Positions 27,049-36,734 are shown, numbered from the stretch's first letter. The stretch is 64,000 nucleotides of DNA from PALSA-1180 sp964624625 (GCA_964624625.1 CAZUXW010000004.1:1-64000); one strand, 5' to 3'. Numbers and translations are program-made. Notes: generated from the letters alone by a model not told the origin.

Positions 27049-27100
27049 TCCCCCTCACCCTACCCTCTCCCCTCAAGGGAGAGGGCAGGGTGAGGGTGAT
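27049..27100. repeat. Intergenic palindrome, family D
   Basis: CCCTCACCCTACCCTCTCCC on one side and GGGAGAGGGCAGGGTGAGGG on the other, with a CTCAA centre: an almost perfect inverted repeat between mutL and miaA. Confidence 0.75.
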
Positions 27101-27135
27101 TTATAAAGCCGTGAATCTATTGGCTGGCGGGGTGT

Positions 27136-28089
27136 ATGCCTGAAAATTCCGAATTCCTAGATCCTCATTCCAAATTACCTATTTTGGTTGGCCCCACCGG
27201 CGTGGGAAAATCCGAAGTCGCTTACCAATGGGCCCTCCGGATCGGGGCCGAGATTATCTCCGCTGACGCTTTCCAGGTTTATCGGGGGACTGCCGTGGGG
27301 ACGGCCCAGCCCTCCCTGGAATGGCAAAAGAAGGTTCCTCACCACTTAATCGGCTCCAGGGATCCCAAGGACAACTGGAACGCGGTGGAATTCGCCCAAG
27401 AAGCTAAAGCGATCCTTGAGAAGGGGAAGGCTAACGCCAAGAACTTCATCGTGGTTGGAGGCGCGGGATTCTACCTCAGGGCTTTAGTGGAGGGGGCGCC
27501 TGCCGGGGCTTCTCCCGATCCCGAGGTGAGGGCCATGGTCAGCGACAAAGCCCTTGAGCTCGGGAAGGAAGGGCTCCACGATTGGCTCAAAAGCCGGGAT
27601 CCGGAGGCGGCTGCCAGGCTACATCCCAACGATCTGCAACGGGTTTGCCGGGCCTTGGAAAAGACCTTTGATCTCTCGGAAAAACCCGCGGGATTGGAAC
27701 CCTTGGGGGAGGATAAGGTATTGTTTTTGGGCTTGGAGCGGTCCCGTGAAAATCTCGATAAAATACTCCTGGAAAGATCCAAGGCCATGTGGGAAGGCGG
27801 TCTTTTGGACGAAACAAGGAATTTGATGGAACTGGGCCTGGGGGAGGATCACCCTCTTTGGGGGGCCATCGGCTATGCCGAGGCGGCGGCCCATCACAAG
27901 GGAGAGATGACGCGAGCCCAGGCCCTGGAGCGGATTTTCCGCCGGACCCGCCAATACGCCAAGCGCCAATGGACTTGGTTCAAGCACCAGCACAACGTGG
28001 AATGGATCAACCTGGATCATTACCCAACGATGGAAAGCGTCTTAGAAGAGCTTCAAAAGCACATTTCGCCACAGATGAACACGAATTAA
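27136..28089 (+). CDS. miaA: tRNA dimethylallyltransferase; last residues encoded by a repeat
   Basis: 317 aa. Adds an isopentenyl group to A37 of tRNAs reading UNN codons. P-loop GPTGVGKSEVAY (about 18-29), the substrate region ISADAFQVYRG-TAVGTAQPS (the usual DSMQVYRGMDIGTAKP), and the tRNA-binding RRTRQYAKRQWTWFK block near 285. The final seven residues (SPQMNTN) and the stop codon come from the left arm of a family A repeat starting at 28068, so the original stop was probably lost when the repeat arrived. Confidence 0.95.
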   Translation: MPENSEFLDPHSKLPILVGPTGVGKSEVAYQWALRIGAEIISADAFQVYRGTAVGTAQPSLEWQKKVPHHLIGSRDPKDNWNAVEFAQEAKAILEKGKANAKNFIVVGGAGFYLRALVEGAPAGASPDPEVRAMVSDKALELGKEGLHDWLKSRDPEAAARLHPNDLQRVCRALEKTFDLSEKPAGLEPLGEDKVLFLGLERSRENLDKILLERSKAMWEGGLLDETRNLMELGLGEDHPLWGAIGYAEAAAHHKGEMTRAQALERIFRRTRQYAKRQWTWFKHQHNVEWINLDHYPTMESVLEELQKHISPQMNTN

Positions 28090-28189
28090 CATGGATAAGA
28101 ATGCAACCGTTCCCAGGTAAAGTCGTTTAAAATAATGATGAAAGATCTGATGGTTTTGAATGATTTATCCGTGTTCATCTGTGGCAAAA
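28068..28189. repeat. Palindrome, family A, overlapping the end of miaA
   Basis: The left arm starts GCCACAGATGAACACG at 28068 inside miaA. The right arm (28163-28189) is the reverse complement, ending just before the NUDIX start codon. Confidence 0.75.
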
Positions 28190-28201
28190 CGGGGTGGCTT
28201 T

Positions 28202-28645
28202 ATGCAAAATATTCGAATCCGCGCGGCCGGCATTTTGGTTAAGGACGGCAAAATCCTCCTGGTCCGCCATGAGAAAAACGATAAAAGCTATTGGCTCATT
28301 CCCGGCGGAGGGGTGGATTTTGGCGAGACCGTGGAGCAGGCCCTGGTCCGGGAATTCCAGGAAGAAGTCGGGCTTGCCATTAAGGTGGGAAAGCTGGTAT
28401 TGGTGCATGATTCGATCCCGCCCAATCATCACCGGCAGGTTTTAAACCTTTATTTCATCGTGACCTCCGAGAAGCATGAGTTGAAAGTGACACCCGACGC
28501 GGTTTTGCGGGACGCGGCCTTCTACCCACTTTCCGAATTTCCCACGATGCCCGTGAATCCGGACGTTAAAAAGGAAATTTTGGAGGGTATCGCCCAACAA
28601 TGGGCCGAAAGTTGCCGCTACTTGGGAAACCAGTGGAAGGATTAA
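28202..28645 (+). CDS. NUDIX hydrolase
   Basis: 147 aa. Complete Nudix box: Gly start GGGVDFGE, then REFQEEVGL (about 38-60). It would hydrolyse a nucleoside diphosphate-linked substrate (NTP, sugar nucleotide or similar) using Mg. The start ATG 28202 is chosen because it lies after the repeat arm, follows GGGGTGG and gives the normal family N-terminus (IRIRAAGILVKDGKILLVRH); the longer frame is repeat-encoded. Specificity cannot be read. Confidence 0.9.
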   Translation: MQNIRIRAAGILVKDGKILLVRHEKNDKSYWLIPGGGVDFGETVEQALVREFQEEVGLAIKVGKLVLVHDSIPPNHHRQVLNLYFIVTSEKHELKVTPDAVLRDAAFYPLSEFPTMPVNPDVKKEILEGIAQQWAESCRYLGNQWKD

Positions 28646-28705
28646 CAAAACCCGGCTTTCGTTGATATTGCAACGTTTTTCGGGGTCTGTTACCATAACC
28701 TTCCT

Positions 28706-29677
28706 ATGAAACCAACCACTCCAACCGCGCCTCCCCAAAGCAAAACTTTTCTTTATGTTTTATTGGGCTTTTTCGCGTTTTTTATTTTCAGTTTCATCTT
28801 CGTCGTTATTTTTATCGAGCATATGGTGGGTAAATCCAGCGGATCCTCCTTTTTAGCCAGTTCCGACGAGATAACCCTCATCGATATCTCCGGTCCGATT
28901 TACCAGAGCGATGACATCGTCCGCAGGATTAAAAAATTCAAGAAAAGCTCGAGAAAGGCTTTGATCCTCCGGCTCAACAGCCCCGGGGGAGCGGTCGCGC
29001 CTTCCCAGGAGATTTATTCGGAGATCCTCAGCGCCAGGGAAAGCAAGAAAATCGTCGTGGCCAGCATGTCCAGCATGGCCGCTTCCGGGGCCTATTACAT
29101 CGCCGCCGCCTGCGACCAGATCGTCGCCGATCCCGGGACCTTGACCGCTTCCATTGGGGTGATCGCCGAGTTTCCCGACGCCTCGGGGCTTTTGAAAAAG
29201 GTCGGGGTTAATTTTCAGACGATCAAAAGCGGAAAATTCAAGGATACGGGGTCCTTTAACCGCCCCATGAATCCCCAGGAGAGGGAATATCTCCAGGAAA
29301 CCATCATGGATGTTTTCCAGCAGTTTTTGGGTTCCGTCCTGGACGGCCGCAAGGCGGCGTTTCAGGGCCGATTGGCTGAAATCTTAAAAAAGAAAAAGGA
29401 ATTGGTGACCGACCAGGAAATCCGGAATTTCGTCACGCCTTACGCCGACGGCAGGGTCCTGACGGGGAAAAAAGCCTTTGAGCTTGGTTTTGTGGACCAA
29501 TTGGGGAATTACGAGGTCGCGGTAAAATTAACCGCCCAATTAGCCGGGATCAAGGGGGATCCGGTGGTGAAGACGGACCAGGCGGTCAAACTCGACCAGA
29601 TCCTGAACGGCATCCTGCCCTTTTCCTTCTTGGCGAGGGCTAACAACGGCTTTCAACTGGAGTACCGGGCTTTCTAA
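28706..29677 (+). CDS. sppA: Signal peptide peptidase SppA (short form)
   Basis: 323 aa membrane-anchored serine protease that degrades signal peptides. One N-terminal span (about 15-38). ClpP-like fold with the catalytic Ser in MAASGAY (S127) and general-base Lys in SGKFKD (K177/K179 region, K179 by alignment of the KD step). Length is that of the one-domain SppA36K type, which forms ring oligomers. It precedes two envelope propeller proteins, so this stretch may be an envelope-maintenance group. Confidence 0.93.
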   Translation: MKPTTPTAPPQSKTFLYVLLGFFAFFIFSFIFVVIFIEHMVGKSSGSSFLASSDEITLIDISGPIYQSDDIVRRIKKFKKSSRKALILRLNSPGGAVAPSQEIYSEILSARESKKIVVASMSSMAASGAYYIAAACDQIVADPGTLTASIGVIAEFPDASGLLKKVGVNFQTIKSGKFKDTGSFNRPMNPQEREYLQETIMDVFQQFLGSVLDGRKAAFQGRLAEILKKKKELVTDQEIRNFVTPYADGRVLTGKKAFELGFVDQLGNYEVAVKLTAQLAGIKGDPVVKTDQAVKLDQILNGILPFSFLARANNGFQLEYRAF

Positions 29678-29763
29678 TTCGGGGCTTTTTTGAATATGGA
29701 GGAAGGGCGTCCTTTTCGCCTTGAAGCTGGAAACGAATAACTGTTTATCACAAGGGGGATATC

Positions 29764-31629
29764 GTGGCTGAATCCGCAAATCAGGCTCCAACTCCGGCAG
29801 CTGTTATTCCTCCGCCGGTTGAATCGGCACCGGCGCAACCGAAGGTTACGCGCCGCGAGAGCAAGTTCATGAAGGCCATGTCCAAATTAATGACCACCAC
29901 GGCCTGGATGGGTTTCGCCGTCGGTTTTATCCTGCTGGGAATCTTTAACCATTACCACGAGTTGGTTCCCGCGGCGGCCAAGGCTCCCTTCGCCCTGCTT
30001 CTCCCCCATTTGTCCTATTTCCTCGTCGGACTGGGATTGGGGTGCATCGCCAAGATCCGCAACGGCGTCCAGGACGACTATTCCGCCGAATATAAGAAGA
30101 ACCGGCAATTCTCCCACGCCTGGAAGATCCCCTTGATCGTGGTGGAAGTCCTGATCTACGTGGTGCTCGGAATTTACGGGGTCCTGGTCGGCGTCGGAAA
30201 AGTCGAGGCGGTCCAAAATATTTCGGCGCTCCTCTCGTTGTTTATTTTGTTTTTGCTTTATCTCCTCTGGTACGCCATTGCCTTCATCATGAACCGGTCG
30301 CCGGCGCGCGCCGGTTTTCTGGTCGCCGGATACCTGGGGTTGGCCCCGGCTTTCATCTCCATTTGCTTCTGGGTTTCGCAGTTTATTTTCTTGAGCCTGG
30401 TTTTCGCGGTCCTGGCGCTGATCGCCACCATCGTCGGGCTTACTATTTCCTCGACGCCGGGCCAGGAACAGCGGTTGAATGGGATGAGGATTTTGTGCGC
30501 GGCCGGCACCCTCGGCCTTTTATTGATCGTGGGGCTGAACGCCAGTTCCTACGGTAATTCCCGCGCGGTCCTGGCGGGGCTGGGGTTAGCCTCGAAGAAT
30601 CCGATGGGTAATATCGGCGTGATCGCCTATTCCCCGGAGGACCTGAAAGTATTAAACAATCCCCAGACCGCGAACCGGCAAAAGCTGGCCTTTTCAATTC
30701 ACACCCAGGAAGGCTGGTTCCTTCAAGTCATCGAAGCCAGGGAGAAGGAGTTTATCACCTCCTACAAGGTCCCGGCGGGGGAGGGCCCCTTCCGGCCCGT
30801 TTTCGCGGAAGGTGGCAAATCCATCATCCTCGATCCCGTCAAGGGTGGGGAGAGGGGCCTTTGGAAAGTGGACGCGGCAACGGGCCGGGTGGAAGTCCTC
30901 CGGCGCGGCGGAGTCCGGGACTTTGGCGACGGCACTCCCTGGTCGGAAACGACGAAGCAATTTTTATACGTGACCGGGGACGATTCGGGCTATCAATTGA
31001 ATGTTTACCCAGCTGGCAAGTCCAAAAAAGCGCTCCTGACCAGCGCCTCGCCCATCCTCTCGCCTTCTTGGACCATGTCGGGCGATCTTATTTCCTATGC
31101 CGACGGGACCCACGGCGTCTTTCGCGTCCTGAACCTGAAAACGGGCAAATCGGAGGCTTTGTTGTCTGATCAGGAAAAGGCCGAGAACCAGAAAATGGAG
31201 GGCATCGCCGTCAAGGAAGTGATCCCGGCCCCCGACGGTTTCCGCTACCTTTACCTGGCCGAGGAGGGGAAGGAATCATCCCTTTGGCTGGTGTTGGCCG
31301 ACGGAACCAAACGGGAGAAGATTTACGAGAGCCGGGGGGAATTGAGCAACATCGCCTGGAATCCGGACGCCCAAAAGGTCCTGTTTGAGGAAAAAAGAAG
31401 CCGGTCGGTATTCCTCAATTTGTTCTACCCTTACGGATTTTTAACCGAGTCCCGGAGGATCAGGATTTTGGACGCCAACTTAAACACGGCCGAGGACCTC
31501 ATTTTCCCGCAAATTTCCCACAGGGCTCCCGCGGTTTCCCCCGACGGCGTCAAGGTGGCCTTTGTGGCGGACCAGGGACTATGGCTGCGCCGGGGAAGTC
31601 CGGCCATTTGGGTGGCGCATCTTAGGTAA
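29764..31629 (+). CDS. Seven-span membrane protein with C-terminal PD40/TolB-like propeller
   Basis: 621 aa, GTG start after AAGGGGGAT. Pro/Ala-rich cytosolic start (1-35), about seven membrane spans between residues 45 and 255, then a region of about 350 residues made of WD40-like PD40 repeats (YSPEDLKV, LSPSWTMSGDL, AWNPDAQKVLFEE, AVSPDGVKVAFVAD). The propeller presumably faces the periplasm. Followed 26 bp later by another propeller protein. I know of no named family with this exact layout. Confidence 0.75.
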   Translation: MAESANQAPTPAAVIPPPVESAPAQPKVTRRESKFMKAMSKLMTTTAWMGFAVGFILLGIFNHYHELVPAAAKAPFALLLPHLSYFLVGLGLGCIAKIRNGVQDDYSAEYKKNRQFSHAWKIPLIVVEVLIYVVLGIYGVLVGVGKVEAVQNISALLSLFILFLLYLLWYAIAFIMNRSPARAGFLVAGYLGLAPAFISICFWVSQFIFLSLVFAVLALIATIVGLTISSTPGQEQRLNGMRILCAAGTLGLLLIVGLNASSYGNSRAVLAGLGLASKNPMGNIGVIAYSPEDLKVLNNPQTANRQKLAFSIHTQEGWFLQVIEAREKEFITSYKVPAGEGPFRPVFAEGGKSIILDPVKGGERGLWKVDAATGRVEVLRRGGVRDFGDGTPWSETTKQFLYVTGDDSGYQLNVYPAGKSKKALLTSASPILSPSWTMSGDLISYADGTHGVFRVLNLKTGKSEALLSDQEKAENQKMEGIAVKEVIPAPDGFRYLYLAEEGKESSLWLVLADGTKREKIYESRGELSNIAWNPDAQKVLFEEKRSRSVFLNLFYPYGFLTESRRIRILDANLNTAEDLIFPQISHRAPAVSPDGVKVAFVADQGLWLRRGSPAIWVAHLR

Positions 31630-31655
31630 TTTTTAGCCCGGTCAAAGGGTCGTCC

Positions 31656-34600
31656 ATGAAGCCATTGAAGGGCCGCCGCTCCAATTTTCCATCCCTCCGT
31701 CGATGGCTTTTATCGGCCTCGCTCCTTCTTTCTATTCCGTCCCTCTCCTGGGGCCTGGAGTTTGGGATGAACAAGGTCCGGTACCACACGGACCATCAAT
31801 GGAAAATCCTGGAGACGGAGCATTTCGAGATTTATTACTACCAGGAATGCGAGACCCTCGCCCAGGCCGCGACCGGCTACGCGGAAAAGGCCTTCCTGAA
31901 GATCAGCAAAAGCTACGACTTCGTCCCCAAGAATAAAATCCCCCTGTTTATTTACGGCACTTCCACCGAGTTCCAGGAAACCAACATCACTCCCCAGGCC
32001 CTGCCCGAGGGAGTGGGGGGATTCACCGAGGTTTTCAAGAACCGCATCGTGGTTCCCATGGGCGGATCCTACCATGAGTTCGAGAAGGTCATCACCCATG
32101 AATTGACCCATGCCTTCCAGTACGACATGATTTACGGCGAGGGTTGGCGCTCGGTGAACCTCTTCAAGGCGGTCTTCGTCCCCAATTGGATGATGGAGGG
32201 CATGGCTGAGTGGACGGCCCAGCATTGGGAATCCCAGGGAGAGATGGTCCTGCGGGACGCGGTCCTGAACGACCAGGTCATCCCCCTGAATATGCTGGAA
32301 TCCTTCGACCATTTCGAGCAGGTTTACATGGCTTACAAGGAATCCCAAAGCATCTTGGAATACGCCTCCCAGCTTTACGGCCCCGAGAAGGTCTACCAGA
32401 TGATGAAAAAAATGGCCTCCAACCAGCAGGCCGACACGGTCCTGAAGTCCGTCCTGGGGGTTTCCCTGAACGAGCTTTTCGAGAACTGGCATTTTTACAT
32501 CAAGTCCAGCGCCTGGGCGAGGATCCAAGGGATGCCTCCTCCGGACAAATACGGGGATTCCTTGGAGATGGGGGTCGCCAAGGCCGCGGCCTCGCCCGAT
32601 GGGAAATGGGCGGCCTACCTGAAGGGAAGGGACCTGGTCCTTTGGGAAGTTTCCACCAAGAAAAAGACAACCCTCCTCCGGGAAAATTTCCAAACCCAGG
32701 GATCGGGAATCGCCTGGTCCCCGGACGGTAAAGAACTCGCCTTCGCCTCCAACCGGGATGGCGACTATATCCTCAAAACCATCGACCTGGGCAGCCGCAA
32801 GACGAGGGAACTCAAGGTTCCCCTTATGCCCTTGATCTATTCGCCGTCCTGGTCCCAGGACCAAAAGTTCCTGCTTTTTTCCGGTTTTGACTACCGCACC
32901 GTGGATTTGTACCGCTTGGAACTGGCCACCGGGAAGATCGACCGGCTCACCGACAACCAGGAAAGCGAATCCTGGGCCTGTTATTCGCCGGACGGCGCCA
33001 GCCTTTTTTACCTCGAGGAGGGCGGCGGGGAAACCAGGCTCAAGCGGGTGGATTTGGATTCCCGGGGCTTGCCCTTAAAGACGCCTATTTTAGTGGGAGG
33101 CGACCTGGGAACCGTCTCCTCTTTTCGAATCGCGAAGAACTCGATTTACCTGACGTCCAATAAGAACAAGAGGATTTTCAACCTCTACCGCATGGATTTG
33201 GATGGAAGCCATTTGACCCAGCTGACGAATAGCTTCGTGGACATCCTCAGCGCAGCCCCCGGCCCCGGCGCGGAGGATTTTTATTGCTGTCTTTACCGGC
33301 GGGGCCAGGAATCCCTCTCCCTGTTTCGCGCTGAAAAGCTGGAACCAACCCCCCCGCCCTCCGATGCTTCCGGCTATTTGGCCAATCGTTTCGACAACGC
33401 GTCGAACTTGATTCCCTCGGCCGCCGCTCCCCCTAAGGACGCGGAGAACCAGGACAACGCCGAAAAAACGGAGCAGGATTCGGCGAAGGACAAAAAAGAA
33501 CCGGCGGCGCCGCCCATGGCCGTTTCCCGCTTGGAAGTCGTGGAAGCGTCCAATTTGGTCCAGCTCCAGTGGCCCGTGACCGCCGTGGAACAGGAAGCCG
33601 TAACCAGCTACCATGTTTTCCGATCCAAGACCGCGGACGGGGATTTCGACCTGGTCGGAACCGTCTCCCCGGTTCGGCAGGGACGCTTCACGGATTATGA
33701 CGTCCAAACGGGCGAGAATTATTTTTACTATGTCACGGCCGTCAACAAGGCGGGCGAAAGCCCCCCCTCGCCCCCGCTGGAAGTCCAGCCCAATTTTAAG
33801 ATCGTGTCCAGGGATTACCACCTGAAGATATCCCCGGACATTCTTCTTTTCCTGGCCGGCTATGACAGTTCCTTCGGCTTCGTGGGGGGAGGTGTCCTCC
33901 AAATGAGCGATTACCTGGGCGACCACAGGCTGGCCATCCTGGGGGACACCATTCCCAGCGTCCGTACGGGCGTCGAGGCCAATTACCAGTTTTCCGCCTG
34001 GCGGACGACCGTGGACCTCAACTTTTTTTATTTCCAGAATTTTTTCAGGATCTTCGACGTCCAAACGGGGAGCCTGGTGGATGAGTACCGCAACAACGAG
34101 AATGGGCTGGACGTGAATTTCACCTATCCCCTGGACCAGACCACGAGGTTCGAGTACGGGTTGGGGACCCAGCGTTTCCAGGGAAGCCCCCTGTTCCTGC
34201 GTTTCTCCGAGGGTATCTCCAATTATTTCCAAAACACGGACCAGTGGAACGTGGCCAACTATTACCGCGTCTCCCTGGTCCAGGACAAGCGGCGGGCCAC
34301 CCAGTTTTGGCCGAGCAGCGGATACGCGGCGAATTTCACCCTGCTGCACGCGGTCCCGGTCCTGGACGCCAATGTTTCCTTCGCGAACCTTTTGTTGGAG
34401 ACCCAGTTTTACGCCGATATCGGGTTTTTGAACCACTTGATCTGGGCGAACCGTATCGTCGCCATGACTTCCCAGGGCCCCAATCCCCAGTCCTTTTTTA
34501 TCGGGGATGACGCGCCCTTCCAGGCTTTTTTCACGACCATCCGGGGCTACGGGGCAGGGACCTTTTTTGGGTCCAATTTAGGCCTCTGGAACATGGAGTT

Positions 34601-34880
34601 CCGTTATCCGATCGCCACCAACATGAATTTCGTGCCACAGCCCCTGTCGTTTGTCCTGATCAAGGATATCGAGCTGGCGGGGTTCTTGGACGCAGGCGTG
34701 GTTTCCAACCAATTGCAGGACCTTCCCTCGGCGCCCTTGCTCAGCAGCATCGGAACGGGAATCCGATTTTATAATTTTGTCTATCAAAGGGCCCTGGTCA
34801 TGCTCCGGTTCGACGTGGCTTGGAGGCTGGACCAGGCAGGGCCGCCTAGTTTCCACTTTAACTTGACCCCCATGTTTTGA
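31656..34880 (+). CDS. Fusion: gluzincin metallopeptidase, PD40 propeller, FN3 domain, outer-membrane barrel
   Basis: 1074 aa. Signal peptide about 1-33 (SLSWG). MA-clan metallopeptidase domain about 40-280 with HELTH (H148-E149, H152) and a downstream third ligand in WMMEGMAEW (E181). TolB/PD40 propeller about 300-560 (AASPDGKWAAYLK, AWSPDGKELAFAS, CYSPDGASLFYLE). Acidic/Lys-rich linker about 585-620, FN3 domain about 625-715 (YHVFRSKTADG...YYVTAVNKAGES), and C-terminal BamA/D15-like barrel about 730-1074 (RGYGAGTFFGS...WNMEFRYPI). Likely an outer-membrane protein with periplasmic protease and propeller domains, possibly acting on misfolded or secreted proteins. Confidence 0.85.
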   Translation: MKPLKGRRSNFPSLRRWLLSASLLLSIPSLSWGLEFGMNKVRYHTDHQWKILETEHFEIYYYQECETLAQAATGYAEKAFLKISKSYDFVPKNKIPLFIYGTSTEFQETNITPQALPEGVGGFTEVFKNRIVVPMGGSYHEFEKVITHELTHAFQYDMIYGEGWRSVNLFKAVFVPNWMMEGMAEWTAQHWESQGEMVLRDAVLNDQVIPLNMLESFDHFEQVYMAYKESQSILEYASQLYGPEKVYQMMKKMASNQQADTVLKSVLGVSLNELFENWHFYIKSSAWARIQGMPPPDKYGDSLEMGVAKAAASPDGKWAAYLKGRDLVLWEVSTKKKTTLLRENFQTQGSGIAWSPDGKELAFASNRDGDYILKTIDLGSRKTRELKVPLMPLIYSPSWSQDQKFLLFSGFDYRTVDLYRLELATGKIDRLTDNQESESWACYSPDGASLFYLEEGGGETRLKRVDLDSRGLPLKTPILVGGDLGTVSSFRIAKNSIYLTSNKNKRIFNLYRMDLDGSHLTQLTNSFVDILSAAPGPGAEDFYCCLYRRGQESLSLFRAEKLEPTPPPSDASGYLANRFDNASNLIPSAAAPPKDAENQDNAEKTEQDSAKDKKEPAAPPMAVSRLEVVEASNLVQLQWPVTAVEQEAVTSYHVFRSKTADGDFDLVGTVSPVRQGRFTDYDVQTGENYFYYVTAVNKAGESPPSPPLEVQPNFKIVSRDYHLKISPDILLFLAGYDSSFGFVGGGVLQMSDYLGDHRLAILGDTIPSVRTGVEANYQFSAWRTTVDLNFFYFQNFFRIFDVQTGSLVDEYRNNENGLDVNFTYPLDQTTRFEYGLGTQRFQGSPLFLRFSEGISNYFQNTDQWNVANYYRVSLVQDKRRATQFWPSSGYAANFTLLHAVPVLDANVSFANLLLETQFYADIGFLNHLIWANRIVAMTSQGPNPQSFFIGDDAPFQAFFTTIRGYGAGTFFGSNLGLWNMEFRYPIATNMNFVPQPLSFVLIKDIELAGFLDAGVVSNQLQDLPSAPLLSSIGTGIRFYNFVYQRALVMLRFDVAWRLDQAGPPSFHFNLTPMF

Positions 34881-34974
34881 AAGCCCGGGCGAGACCGGAG
34901 TCCGGCGGCCAATGGCGGGAGGTTTTTAAAGTGAAACTCCGCCTTTTGGGACAGGGAAGCGCGCCAAAAACCAT

Positions 34975-35003
34975 TTGGTAGGGCAGGGGGTACCAGTTAT
35001 AAT
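34975..35003 (+). promoter_or_regulatory. Sigma-70-type promoter
   Basis: TTGGTA (34975-34980), 17 bp, TATAAT (34998-35003). Gives a leader of about 38 nt for the TTG-started gene at 35047. Confidence 0.55.
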
Positions 35004-35046
35004 GGACCCTCTTAAAAAGGCCGCACTTCAAACGAGGAGTAGGTTC

Positions 35047-35673
35047 TTGAAAAAACTTTATTTTACAACCCTTTTCGGCCTTTTACTCACTGGTTCGATC
35101 CTCCTGGCCAAGCCCGCCGAGGAATTTAACATGGCTCAATACGAAATCATGGATCTGGATTTTCTCCGCACCCATTACAACGAGATCAATAACTGGCGCC
35201 AAATTCAAATTGACGGCACCTTTAGCTCCCTTAAATGGATGCCGCCCTACCAGTATAAGGAGCGCTTGAGCGCCATTGGGTTTGACGTCAACCAATATCA
35301 TGTTCTTCAATTTGGCTTGAAGGAAAGTGATGATTTTCATTATGGCTTTCCCCTTTTGCTTTTTAAAACCCAGGCGGGGGATTTGACGGAATTAGACCAG
35401 CTGGAAAAAGGGGAAAGGGTCACCCTCTACGGCAGGTTCTTTAACCTGGCGAAATCCGAGTACGCCATGGAAGTGGACGTTTTGGAGACGGTAAAAAAAG
35501 GCGGCCATGACCGAAGGATATTGGTCGACGCCAGAGTTGCCCCGACCTTCACCCCCACCGCGACCATCACCAATACGCCAGGCCCCAACCTCTGGCAAAA
35601 GGTCTATTACAAGATCAATCCCAAGGAAACGGCCACGCCGACCGGCACCATTACCCCTGAAGCCGGCAAGTAA
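35047..35673 (+). CDS. Small secreted/periplasmic protein with Thr/Pro-rich tail, unknown
   Basis: 208 aa from TTG 35047, chosen because GAGGAG lies 11 nt upstream and a normal signal peptide (LKKLYFTTLFGLLLTGSILLA) then starts the protein. The body (about 30-170) has an alpha/beta pattern with GERVTLYGRFFNLAKSEYAMEVDVLE, which looks like an OB-fold-type beta barrel. The tail is rich in Thr and Pro (TPTATITNTPGP). It begins a new transcription unit with a good promoter. Confidence 0.6.
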   Translation: MKKLYFTTLFGLLLTGSILLAKPAEEFNMAQYEIMDLDFLRTHYNEINNWRQIQIDGTFSSLKWMPPYQYKERLSAIGFDVNQYHVLQFGLKESDDFHYGFPLLLFKTQAGDLTELDQLEKGERVTLYGRFFNLAKSEYAMEVDVLETVKKGGHDRRILVDARVAPTFTPTATITNTPGPNLWQKVYYKINPKETATPTGTITPEAGK

Positions 35674-35697
35674 AGGCTTCGATTACCGGGATTTTCA

Positions 35698-36654
35698 TTG
35701 AAAAAAACCGTCCTCATCACCAATAACCTTCCCGCGGCCGCCTATCAGAAACTTTCGCGGAAATTTCACGTCACCTGGAACCAAAAACAGCTGACGGAAA
35801 ATCAATTGGCGTCCAAAGCCAAAAATGTCCATGCCCTATTAACCACCCTGGCCGATCCGGTTACCCGGAAAGTCCTATCCGCCGCGCCCAGGCTCCAATG
35901 CGTCGCCAACTACGCGGTGGGATATAACAATATTGACCTTCAAGCGGCGAAGGAAAAGGGAATTTGGGTCACCAACACACCCAATGTCCTGACCGAGGCC
36001 ACGGCGGATATCGCCTGGGCCCTGATATTGGCCTGCGCCAGGAGGATTCCTGAGGGAGAAAGACTGGTTCGTTCGGGAAAATTCAAGGGATGGCATCCCC
36101 TGATGTTATTGGGGGTCGATTTGACCGGTAAAACCTTGGGACTTTATGGGTTGGGAAGGATTGGACAGGCGGTAGCGATGAGGGGAAGGGGATGGGGCAT
36201 GAAAGTGCTCTACCATCAACGGCACCGTGAATCCCGTCTGGTAGAGAAGTCATTAAACGCTAAGTTTGTCCCTTTTGAGGCCCTTTTAAAAAAATCCGAC
36301 ATTCTCAGTGTCAACTCACCCTTAACTCCTGAAACCAAGGGCCGTTTCACCTTGAAAGAGTTTAAGCGAATGAAGCCTAGGTCCATATTCATCAATACCG
36401 CCAGAGGCTTGATTCATGATGAAAAGGACTTGGCGGAGGCCTTAAAAAGGGGCCTTATTTTTTCCGCCGGATTGGATGTTTATCAGTTCGAACCGCTGGT
36501 CGACCCAGGACTCCGAAGGCTGAATAACTGCGTGCTGCTGCCGCACTTGGGCAGCGGCACGGTTGAAACCAGGAACCGTATGGCCCTTTTGGCCGCCGAA
36601 AACATAGAATCGGTTCTCCTGGGCCGAAAACCTAAAACTCCCGTCCGAATTTAA
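35698..36654 (+). CDS. D-isomer 2-hydroxyacid dehydrogenase (glyoxylate/hydroxypyruvate reductase-like)
   Basis: 318 aa, TTG start. NAD(P)-binding GLGRIG (151-156). Catalytic triad R236 (NTARG), E265 (QFEP) and H283 (LPHLGSG). The second strand of the Rossmann fold ends in HQRHR rather than an acidic residue, which hints at NADP(H) use. The active-site layout fits glyoxylate/hydroxypyruvate or related 2-oxoacid reductases; the substrate is not fixed by sequence. No clear ribosome-binding site, 24 bp after the previous gene, so it may be translated from the same transcript. Confidence 0.85.
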   Translation: MKKTVLITNNLPAAAYQKLSRKFHVTWNQKQLTENQLASKAKNVHALLTTLADPVTRKVLSAAPRLQCVANYAVGYNNIDLQAAKEKGIWVTNTPNVLTEATADIAWALILACARRIPEGERLVRSGKFKGWHPLMLLGVDLTGKTLGLYGLGRIGQAVAMRGRGWGMKVLYHQRHRESRLVEKSLNAKFVPFEALLKKSDILSVNSPLTPETKGRFTLKEFKRMKPRSIFINTARGLIHDEKDLAEALKRGLIFSAGLDVYQFEPLVDPGLRRLNNCVLLPHLGSGTVETRNRMALLAAENIESVLLGRKPKTPVRI

Positions 36655-36734
36655 AACAAAGAATTAACTTTAAGCCTTAAAGCGATCCTTTAAAATGGAC
36701 GTCCTAAAGCGTCTTTTTCAAAGGAGTTTTTCGC

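Noticed and set aside
31710..34436. Two long minus-strand frames (31710-32864, 33090-34436)
   Set aside because: Antisense shadows of the protease-propeller-barrel gene.
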